Assembly: GCA_022828595.1 (NCBI GenBank)
Contig: JAKGHH010000007.1
Coordinates: 36,580,356 to 36,644,355, forward strand
DNA length: 64,000 nt
From: Nelumbo lutea
Lineage: Eukaryota > Streptophyta > Magnoliopsida > Proteales > Nelumbonaceae
Direction of reading: 5' to 3'
This document shows positions 54,971-64,000 of this stretch, one piece after another. How positions within the stretch are numbered: position 1 is the first letter of the stretch; each line of letters begins with the position of its first letter. The notes beneath the pieces are model-generated. The model was not told where the DNA came from, did not search any database, and saw only the letters and a list, made by a program, of their open reading frames with translations. The position numbers and the translations under genes are program-made.

Positions 54971-57087
54971 TGCTACGTGACCTCCGTTAAAGCCCTAGAA
55001 AGTGGAATTGAGAACTGCTCTTCCCCTCGAAGAAGCACCTCTTCCAATTTTCCGGAATTGAAAAGTGCTGCTCACTGCTCTGATGCTTTAAGTTTTAGGA
55101 TAAATTAGACAAACCCCCCTCCTTTCTGTACAATTACAGTATAGCTCCTCTCTGACAATTTGGGACACCTATTTGTTTAAACTAACAAGTGCTTGTTAGT
55201 TCCCTCCATATCTTTTTTGCTTAGAGTTTGTTCCCTTCCCTCGACACAAAAGTCATTAGTTGAAGTTAAATTCTCTTGAATTGTTGAGACGGTTGGTTAT
55301 CTAATATATAATTCAAACACGTGGCAAGTCTCCTACCAGAATAATGTTATCCACGTTATATGCCTATTTTCGCTCCAAAATCCAAATTGCATGGGCTCCC
55401 CCACATAGCACGCCCTACAAGTGCCCCACATGCACATTGAATCACCCATTACAAACATCTCCCCATCACTAGTATAGGAATATTGGATATGCAATGGGAA
55501 CATTTATAACTTTTTGAGTTTTCCATCTTTTTTTAAGTAGTATAGTAAGATTGCATGTGCCTTGCACTAATAATTTTTTATGATAATGATAGTAAATGAT
55601 ATGTTTTCATTTTTTTATGATTTTTATGTTTTTATTTTTATAAAAAATTATTTTTTTTCACTTCATGGGGCTACACAACATGGGTAGCCCATCCCCTTTC
55701 CCTTAACCCCCCAACCCCTGGTGGCAGTGGGATTTGATCCTAGGTCTATAAAGCTTTTTGTATTTTATACTTTTACGTACTTTAATTTAATCTTTTTTAA
55801 TTTTTATTATTATTTAATTGGAACACCTAGGGTTAACACATTTGACCCAAAAGGTTAAATTGTTGACTCACCACCAAACAATAAAATAAATCCATTCTGG
55901 ATTGGTTTTAAAATTATATTTTATTTCTATTATCAATAAAAACAATTATTTTTTTGTCACAGTTAATGAGAGGGAATTGAAAGAGGAGAATGTCATAGTT
56001 CAAATTACATTTTGTGCCCTCACAATTAAATTAAAGAGTTACCAAATTCAAAAATGAGGGTATTCTAGTAAATAATATGATTCAATTAATGTTAATCGGA
56101 ATTAATACCTTAAATATAAGACTTAATGAGAAGATTGTGAATGAAGAGAAAGAGTGATCGTTCAAGTTTCATCTTTTCATTACAATTAAAGAATGGCCAA
56201 ATTCAAAAATTGGGGTATTTTATTTAAACAAAAGTTTCACACTTTTAATATTAGTACAGATATAGATTTTCCTATTTTCTATTTTCTCTAAAAAATGATG
56301 TAGTATGTACCACTTATAGATTTGCCTTAAATACTACGAAATAGAAGTATTCCATAAATCTCTCTCTCTCTCTACACACACTAGCAATGACCCATGCAAT
56401 GCACGAGATGTTGTGTTTATACTTTCTTATGTATAGAATAGTAGAAAAAATCTTTTATTTTTTAATTACTAGCTTCAAACTTTCCTTTTTATATAGCTTA
56501 TATATTATGAGAAGCACATAGACCAATTGATCGTGGCTCAATATACCTTTATCGAGTTAGTTGTAATAGAGACCTAGGTTGGGGCAATGGGTTACCTCCC
56601 ATTGTGAAGCACTATAAAACCAAAAAAATGTGCTTAGCATGAGATTAATAACCACATTAAAAAAAAAGCAATTTCAAAAAAAATTAATTGATGAATATAA
56701 CCAGAAACTTACATCAAGTACTTTCTGACTACATTTTATTATTGAACCATAACAATCCACTAAAGAAATCTACATTAAATTATATTAATAAAAACAAAGG
56801 GAAAACATGAACCAAAGGAAAGGAGCAAAATAGAGGAAAAAACTTGATAACTTAAGCAAATGAGCAATGATTTATTTAGTTTTATTCGCCCCATATACTC
56901 GTGGGCAAATTTAGACTTTTAGGCATTAATTTGGGTCCAAGCTAAGGTTCATATTTAGATTGACCCTTAACCTAACCCAACTAGCCCAACCCATCTAATT
57001 TACACACTATTTTATTAGAGAGAGTCAAAAGGGACTAAGAGACATTTAATAGGGAGGGGAGATATTGCAAACATTGAATATTAAGGT

Positions 57088-57130
<43 letters not shown>

Positions 57131-57479
57131 TTAATGAGTAAAAATGGATTTTATAAGAGACAATAAAGACCCATGAGGTTTTTAATGATTGCATATAAAA
57201 ATAAATATGCACGTATGATAAATGAGAAGAGGAGAATGAGCTACGTGTGAGTATATATATATATATAACAAAACAAAGTTGTCCACATCAGATGGCCTCT
57301 TCTTTCTCCCCTTCCCAACCCTACATTCTTAGAGTATCTCCCTTATGCCTTTCCTAACACTTTCAAATTGTTACCTCAACATGGCCCTCTCCCTTTTATT
57401 AGGAAACCCATCTACATGATGATATGTGAGAAATGAGAAGGCGTTTCTCTAAGGATTGTGGCAGAGGGAAGGAAGGATA
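54971..57479 (-). promoter_or_regulatory. 5' flank of MPK6, putative promoter region
   Basis: Upstream of the ATG at 54970. The first about 130 bp are mixed composition and probably 5' UTR; beyond that the sequence is AT-rich with runs of A/T and the GA tract at 57091. I see no TATA box or known element that I could place with confidence, and no other gene. Confidence 0.4.
57091..57126. repeat. GA microsatellite upstream of MPK6
   Basis: About 17 GA units, roughly 2.1 kb upstream of the MPK6 start codon. GA/TC tracts are common in plant promoters, but this distance makes a role uncertain. Confidence 0.85.
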
Positions 57480-58119
57480 AGGGTATTGAGGGTTGCCACT
57501 GAGGGGCCTTAGGGAAAGTAATAGGAGGGTTGCCACTGACAACAACCAAACAACTGATCATTTGAAGAGTAGAGGATCTTATATGGCAAACATTTATGTC
57601 ATGTGTTGTTCAAATGAAGAATTTGTTTTACATTTATTTTCCACTTGCAAGACTGCAAGAATCATGCAGAGTTATTACACATCTCTATTTGGGAAAATAA
57701 CTGTTCAGCTAAGTTTAGTAGCAAAAATTTTCTCCACCTCGCCAAGTTTTGGGGGAAATAGGAAAGCAAGGATAGTTTGTAGCTACTTCCCCGTTGTTAT
57801 GTGTTGGATACTTTGGAACGGAAGGAATAAGAGAATCTTTGAAGACAATTTCAAAACCACAAAAGTTCTTGTGGGTCTGGTGGGGAAGTTAATTGCAAAT
57901 TGGGTGCATGTGTTACCAGATTTTGATCAAGTGAGCAGATCGGAATTGGGGAAATTTTTCTGTGGCATGCTTGATATTCAGTTAATGTAAATTGTATGGT
58001 CTTAGTTTGAACTGTGCCTTGGTTCAGTATGCTTCGTTTTGTGAGCTAGGTGCCATCTTGTCACCTATTGCACATAATTGATTTTTTCTAATTAATAAAA
58101 TTTCTATTTTACTCTTCAA
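57480..58119 (+). mobile_element. 5'-truncated LINE (LINE-J)
   Basis: Plus strand. One open frame to 57990 encodes the zf-RVT end (SYMANIYVMCCSNEEFVLHL, VVMCWILWNGRNKRIFEDNF, LIANWVHVLPDFDQV), then a 3' UTR with AATAAAATTTCTATTTTACTC at 58095-58115. Solo LTR copy 2 is inserted just after the tail. A 13-bp direct repeat GGGTTGCCACTGA is at about 57489 and 57525. Confidence 0.75.
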
Positions 58120-58124
58120 GAAAT

Positions 58125-58738
58125 TGTTAGATAGTTTTGTATGCCCTTAACTTCAATCCGATTTGATGTACTTTTGTTATTTAGTGTAAATAAATAAAGT
58201 GCATGTTTGATTCATGTTGTTTGGTATAATATTGTGTAAGACCCTAAAACTTGACACTTATAGAGACTCATGCTAGTTTTAAATGTTCATAGCCAATTGG
58301 ATAAGTCTGGGGAGATTTATCCTGCCAAGGCTGATATTGGTGTGCCACCAAGTGTTGGGATGACCTGTCACGGCCAATAGGGTAAGACCCAAGACACATG
58401 CAGTATGAGATTACTCGAACTAGATTTTCAGTATTGCCTTGGACCTTGGAGACAGATGGGCAAAACTAGAAAGTTACACCTGACCCTTAGACTTGATTAT
58501 GACACTTCACTAGGTGTCAGATCGGGATGTCTTTGATATGCCAATCAATGAGATCCTTAGCGGGGATAAAAACCTGGGTATGTTGGAACAGTTTGAGAAT
58601 TCATCTAAGTGGGTGATCACAGTGACAAGATAAACCCCTTTGTCGGACAAAGGTAATGATCGAGAATGCACTCTCTCTGATGAAAACCAAACTGCTGACA
58701 ATTGATTTCAACCGTTGGAATTTTGTTTTGCAAAATTA

Positions 58739-58772
<34 letters not shown>

Positions 58773-60054
58773 TTGTATGGTTTCAAAATGTTTGCAAATG
58801 ATTTTAATTCCCGAGATCCATGTGAGTAGAGAGTGCGACACTGTTACTTGCAGCCAAGGAGAGGTCCTCTCTTGTCGGGCAGTGCTTGATCATCAAGGGC
58901 TGAGAGGTTAAGTGTAAGATCATTTAGGATAGTACTTGATGGGATAATCTTGCACCTGCCCACAGTCCCTAGGCTTTTATAAGATGGCTTGGCCCAGGGA
59001 CCACTTAATGTAAGTGTGGGTCCATGTGATGGGCTCAGGGGTTCATTGAGCTTTTCAGTGAATTCGGTTGGGCCTTGTAATAAAGGCTAGGCCGAACCCA
59101 TGTGGTTGGTGTGTAGATCAACACTTGGGTCTCATGCCATACAAAGAAGTCCAACTAGGCAGCAGATTGGAAACTAATTTAGCACTGAATACTTAATGGG
59201 CCGAAAGCCCATTTCGAGCTTGGCTGATATGATCACCCATCTATGGGGCAGATCTGAGATTAATGTTAGCAAAAGGATTGGGTCGCTAACCTTATCCACT
59301 ATGGGAGACCAAATTCAAATTAGATTTGAATTTGGTAACCTCATGATAAAATCAGGAGTAAACTAACTTAATATGGAGATAGGAGTAAACTATCCAAATA
59401 CTAATTTGGATTGGGATAACTCTTAATTTAAGATGTTTCTTAATCAAGAAGAAAAGAGGAGAAACCCTACAAGAAAAAAAGACAATTTCGAACCAAGGGT
59501 TCAAGCAAAAAAGCATCTTGCGAACTGAGATTAGATCTCATACACACTCTAGAGAGAAGAGAAGCAATTCAACCAAATTCGTCATAGGAGTTCTCCTCCA
59601 GCCGCCGCCATTCCTTCTTGCAAGATTTGATATTTGCAGAAGAAATAATTCAAGAAATCAATTATTGGCATCCGTCTTGCAAAAAAGACTATAAAAGATT
59701 TGGTGCTCAGAGTTTCTAGAGGGTTCTTGAGAAGGATCTAGTGTGTGGGACGCACTCTGCTGGTTCCGTTCCACCTACAGCTGTGTCATCTTCAACAAGA
59801 GCGGATCTTGGTGTCCTTTTTGGGCGTGAATACCAACTTTGGGAGATACTGTTTCTCCGGATCAGGTAAAATTCTGTTTTTTCCTTTTGGTTCAGATCTG
59901 GTTCAATTATGGTTCAAGTAGGATCATTGAATATTGTATTATAAATTTAGGGAATACGATTCCCAGTTGGGAGAAGCTAGGAAAATTTTTGAAAATTTCT
60001 CACCCATTCCGTAATATTTTTGGCGTCCATAAGATGGATCCTACCATTCCTTCT
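58125..60054 (+). mobile_element. Solo long LTR, copy 2 (TSD GAAAT)
   Basis: About 1,930 bp, starting TGTTAGATAGTTTTG and ending CATTCCTTCT, with GAAAT on both sides (58120-58124 and 60055-60059). It is homologous to the solo LTR at 19033-20797, including the TA microsatellite (58738-58767), the AATTCGG(C/T)(C/T)GGGCC-like block and ATCAGGTAAA at 59861. The terminal CA has become CT. It is inserted at the end of a LINE tail. No coding region. Confidence 0.7.
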
Positions 60055-60059
60055 GAAAT

Positions 60060-60699
60060 GAGAGCAGTGTCGACGATTAACATATATAAGTACTTACATA
60101 TTTTTGTAAATATGTTTAATTTCATAGTTTTACATGCCATCAAGAATATTAATTTAAAGGATGATTACTTTAAGCAGAATAATGCTTTCATGTATACATC
60201 ATAGGTATCTATAGAACCTATTTACAATGAACTTTATGAAAAAAATACAAATATGTACATGTGTAGGCATGTATACAAATATATAAATAATGTATTTACA
60301 TATAATACATCTAAATAAATATAAACATGTATTTATATTGTATGATACAAACCAAAAGTATATGCACACATGACATAAATGCAAAGGCTAACATCTAACC
60401 AATACTCGTTCACTGCATTTTGGACTAGAAGTAATGAGAAAGCATGGTGCATTTCCTCGTGATGAATCAAATTTGATTTTTCTTATGCATATAAACAATA
60501 ATAGCAATGGAATTGAATAAGAGATTATGATCTATAATAATAAACTTGTCTCGCATTGGATGTTTAGCACACAAGGATTGTTGTCTATGACAGAATACCT
60601 CATAAATAATAAAAGATGTATGAATACTTTAATATAAACTGGTGTTTAGACGGGAAGAGATGACATGGCATGTTTTGGGAAATAAATGAATGAGTGAAT
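60060..60699. other. Unclassified spacer
   Basis: AT-rich sequence between solo LTR copy 2 and the RTE fragment, containing only the 36-bp protease duplicate at 60430-60465. Confidence 0.4.
60430..60465 (-). pseudogene. 36-bp duplicate of aspartic protease block 3
   Basis: This 36-bp stretch matches 61910-61945 with two mismatches. The second site lies inside block 3 of the aspartic protease pseudogene (the CTMLSHY region). The first copy is cut off on both sides, so it is a tiny fragment of the same or a paralogous protease exon, about 1.5 kb further along the minus strand. Confidence 0.45.
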
Positions 60700-61400
60700 A
60701 ACAAATAGATATGTGGACCAAAGAAGATATATGATGGCAGAATGACTAGTGTTAAACACCTAGGGGAGAAACTTCAAAGTTTCTAATTATAATGAGACTT
60801 CATCAAAGATTTAAACTTAGCCCTTATTTGATCACATAGTCATCGATGGATGATTAAACATGTCAAAGAGAAAACTCCATGTATTGACAAAACTAGAGCG
60901 AATATATAACTAGTGCGAGAATATGTAATATTAGTACTGGAGACCAAGATATGGCTCTATAATTTCTTTATTACCTTGGTTCAATAATTCATAACAAGGG
61001 AGAATTGAGGAGGATATTGCCTGTACAATTAGTTTACCCAAAATGTTGAGTGATTGGGGAATACCACTTAGGATACAAGGAATGTTTTATAAAATGGCCA
61101 TAAAGCCGACATTGTTGTATGGGAAAGAGAATCAATAAATTAAAAAAAAATGTCTAAAAATGAGCATGAAAGTAAATATGAATGTTGAAATTGTTAGATG
61201 TTAAAACTTGAAAACACAGGATTAGAAGTGAGCATACTCATGGAAATCTAGGAATAGCCTCAATAAGTGATAAAATGAGGGGGAAGTAGAGTTGGATGGT
61301 GATAAAAAATGTTATTAGAGCGAGATGAACAAACTTAAGGAAGAAAACAAGCTTTAACCAAACTATATAAAGATCCATATGATGAACACAAACTTAGGAT
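60700..61400 (+). mobile_element. RTE-type LINE fragment
   Basis: Plus strand. Translations give GRIEEDIACTI, SDWGIPLRIQGMFYKMAIKP and LLYGKE followed by KKCLKMSMKVNMNVEIVR. This matches the pattern of the post-RT region of RTE elements (IEEDI...R.KGKFYKT..RP..LYG.ECW). Several stops. No clear ends. Confidence 0.65.
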
Positions 61401-61820
61401 ATAAGTGAAATAGATCAAAGGAAGCAAACAAACTTTAACCAGATAGTTTTATAGGTAAGTAAAGATCATTGACTACTAGGGTTCTAATTTTTTTTCCTCT
61501 GCTTGAAGCATAGACTTCCAAAGGCAGTGCTAGTGGACAAACTCAGTATTTTTAAGAATAAAAAACAATTATTTGTTTATCTTATTAGCAACATTCAACC
61601 ACTAAAATTTATAAATGTTTTCCAAAATAAAGAAAAATGTCCTTTACAAACAAAAAAGAAAAAAAAAATGCAAGTGTTTCCAATATGTCCATTCACAATT
61701 ATTTTTGGTACTAATAATCCAGAAAACAAACTTGAGATCAGAAAGGAGACTGTAATGATTAAGCTGCATAAAAAGAAAAGAAATGGTAAATAAAGATAAT
61801 AGCTCCAAGAAGATGATGTA

Positions 61821-62978
61821 CTGATTTGGAACAAGAGGACTATATACAATATTTGGCTCCACAATCCCACCAAAAACCAATAAACCTCCACCAATATTAG
61901 CTCCTATCAAGTAATGAGAAAGCATGGTGCATCTCCTCATGATGACAGTTGTAAAATGATAGACAGTTCGTACTGCATAGACCCAAAAATCCCATAAATG
62001 GATTGGTTTGATCAAGTCTCCAAACTGATAGTTGTTGCATCCGTCTCAAGCACAAATCTCAATCATGTAAGTTTCAAATAACATAATACCATCCCCACCA
62101 CCGAAGTCATACAAATGAATATATCTAATACATAATGCCTACCCAAAAATTATGGTAGCTTGGGGCAACCATTGCAGGTGACCCACAAGACTTCACTTCC
62201 AGTGTCAATTCGAACATAGAATTCTTTTGGAGGAGTCTCCAATTTCGCCCTCGTAAAATAGAGTATGGGTGAAAAAAAAAGAATGTATCAAAACTATTAC
62301 AATAAAATATTAGGAACGAAGAAAAGGAGAAGCACTTGCGCTATTGCACATCCATAAATCCCCACCCAATAAAGTTTTGAAGATATCAAAAGTCGAAGAA
62401 AATAAACAAACGGAGAAGAAGAATCGACATCTTTGAAAACCCATATATGAACTACATCAAAAGCATAAAAGGAGAAAGAACAACATAGACCCACATAGTT
62501 TTCAATTTACAAACTAAAGAACCTCAAAACATCAATAACCATTAAATCCATAACCCATTAAACAAAGATAAGGAAAAAGCCCATCAATGTAAATTACAAA
62601 CTAACCAGACCCATAAGCCAAGAAGAGAAAATTAATGAACAAAATAAAACGAATTCAAGAATGAGATGCGGAAGCCAAAAGCCAACCTCAATTGAATCCA
62701 GAGATTAAAATCAACAACGGACAAAAAATATAACTAAAAGGCAAGATGGTGTAAGGATTGTAGGTACCCTTGACGGGTAAATCGACGATCACATCCTATA
62801 AGATTTGGCGGTACATTACCTTGTCGTGAGCTCTAAGCTCACTCAGCCCAACTCTCTGGTCCACTAGAAAGGCTCTTTTGAGCTTTAGACTCTTTGAAAA
62901 TCTACAAAGCACCACTGCTAGTAAGAAGACGACGCCCAAAACCAAGATCATAAATCCGGCATGACAAAACACCAGCAT
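61821..62978 (-). pseudogene. A1 aspartic protease (aspartic proteinase 36/39-like) pseudogene
   Basis: Remnant of a plant pepsin-type (A1) aspartic protease. Block 1 (62978-about 62755) has an N-terminal hydrophobic segment (MILVLGVVFLLAVVL), then LSELRAHDK and VDLPVKGTYNPY, the usual propeptide junction. It is interrupted by an in-frame TAG between RQIL and DVIVD. Block 2 (62270-62150) reads [16 protein letters not shown], then the first catalytic motif IDTGS and [10 protein letters not shown], ending in a TAA. Block 3 (61925-61821) reads MLSHYLIGANIGGGLLVFGG and IVEPNIVYSPLVPNQ, a segment that normally lies well downstream. The exons between blocks 2 and 3, and everything after block 3 including the second catalytic Asp motif, are absent. 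The stops and the missing catalytic half make function very unlikely. Exon borders are approximate. Confidence 0.8.
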
Positions 62979-63739
62979 TTCCTTTTGATTTGCTTCTCAC
63001 CCTCTCCTCTCACTGCTGACAACAACAACAAAACAAGCAGTTCTTATATCATAAACCTATACAATTCAGAAACAAAGATCAAGGTATGTGTCTTTCTTAT
63101 CCCTGAAAGCTCATAAAGATAATAAAAGAGTGTGTTTGTGAGAGATAAACAAAGAAGAGAGAATAAAAAGACGTTTTAGTTACAGGAGACCATGACAACG
63201 GCCACCTAACAGGACTCAAAATCATATTACATTACTTTGTAAATATATATGTTTTCTTCCTTACTTCCACCTTTTAAGTTCTAACCTCTAAACTACGATG
63301 AGTGTGTACAATGCACTCCCCACACTAGTTTCGAGTCTGGATGGTAATAGCCCGTAGGCTCCCACTCCCCTAGTTCATTCCTTTCTTCGAATCTAACCAT
63401 TGATATTCTCAAATGATGGCTATCTCACCACGCACGAGGCTCTTTATTTGTAACCATAAAACATTATCTCTATTGCCGATTGCTAAACTCATCCGGGTTT
63501 TTTCAGAAGTTACACATAGTGAATAAATATTTTCCAAACAGGAAATTTTCAAAATAAACTTTATGAATTAAGAAAATAGAAATAATAAAATTTTTCGTAG
63601 TTGAAACCTATTTTGGAAAGAACGATTAAAAATAGATAAAAAAGTTTTGAAATATTTACTAAAATCAAAGGAAGACGCTATAGAGAATACTGACCACAAA
63701 TGACAAAGCAGGGGGTAAAGTGAAAAAGTTTATTTTTTA
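62979..63739. other. Upstream flank of the protease pseudogene
   Basis: No gene or known repeat recognised. Confidence 0.4.
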
Positions 63740-64000
63740 TGTTAGTGTATTTGGCCGACCTGCATATTTTGATATGTGGCGTCAACCTTAAGTATCCTAG
63801 CCGTCCCACACACCCTTACTTGTGGCATCAATCGGATACTCCTCTTATGTAATTCCAACTATAAAAAGGGGCTCTCACATTGAGGTAAGGACACACTCAA
63901 ACTTAAGCTCTAAGTCTCATCTCTTGCATGGTCCAACTCCTCACAACTCTTGGCTAACTTGACCGTCGAAGTCCCCCTATGACAACTCTTGGGGCCTTTG
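63740..64000 (+). mobile_element. Probable LTR start at window edge
   Basis: Starts TGTTAGTGTATTTGGCC at 63740 and contains a TATA-box-like CTATAAAAAGG at about 63861, followed by GAGGTAAGGACACACTC, a layout typical of Ty3/gypsy LTR promoters. The end lies outside the window, so this is tentative. Confidence 0.45.

Noticed and set aside
62297..62494. Hydrophobic 65-codon frame between protease blocks
   Set aside because: Lies in the intron between blocks 1 and 2; not part of A1 proteases.

Overview
The window is nuclear DNA of a flowering plant, probably a dicot with a transposon-rich genome. It is AT-rich and carries spliced plant genes with long introns, Ty1/copia, Ty3/gypsy and LINE retrotransposons in several layers of nesting, and hAT-type small elements. 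I cannot name the species from the sequence.

Only three conserved host loci are visible, all on the minus strand, and none is complete here. (1) 54970-36017 carries the first four exons of the MAP kinase MPK6, with perfect reading frame, splice sites and kinase motifs, but I cannot find the last two exons of the family. (2) 10864-5785 carries the last four exons of the electron-transfer flavoprotein:ubiquinone oxidoreductase (ETFQO), with all four iron-sulphur cysteines and the normal C-terminus, but no upstream exons. (3) 62978-61821 is a decayed A1 aspartic protease. MPK6 (5' part) and ETFQO (3' part) lie head-to-tail with about 25 kb of transposons between them. This is the configuration expected from a deletion, or an assembly misjoin, that removed the 3' end of one gene and the 5' end of the other. 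The exons flanking the gap are in the same phase.

Layout. 1-5784: downstream flank of ETFQO with small repeats. 5785-10864: ETFQO exons, with an internally deleted Copia and a foldback element in the large intron. 10865-35736: almost pure transposon. It holds a Copia at 12926-17776, LINE fragments in both orientations, two long solo LTRs with 5-bp target duplications (19033-20797 and 32667-34343), a LINE nested in a LINE (21085-26425), and LINE-C at 29625-34861. 35737-54970: MPK6 exons 1-4, whose roughly 9-kb introns are filled by LINEs, a Gypsy gag fragment, Copia pieces and a young Copia at 46812-52192 with TSD CAAGT. 54971-57480: putative MPK6 promoter side. 57480-60054: LINE tail plus a third long solo LTR. 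60700-61400: RTE-type LINE. 61821-62978: protease pseudogene. 63740 to the end: start of a probable LTR.

The host genes do not form a pathway together: MPK6 is a signalling kinase and ETFQO is a mitochondrial dehydrogenase electron acceptor. What the window mainly records is how transposons expanded introns and probably drove the loss of the adjoining gene ends. No CRISPR, rRNA or tRNA gene was seen. Apart from the possible MPK6-ETFQO fusion I see no convincing new functional system.
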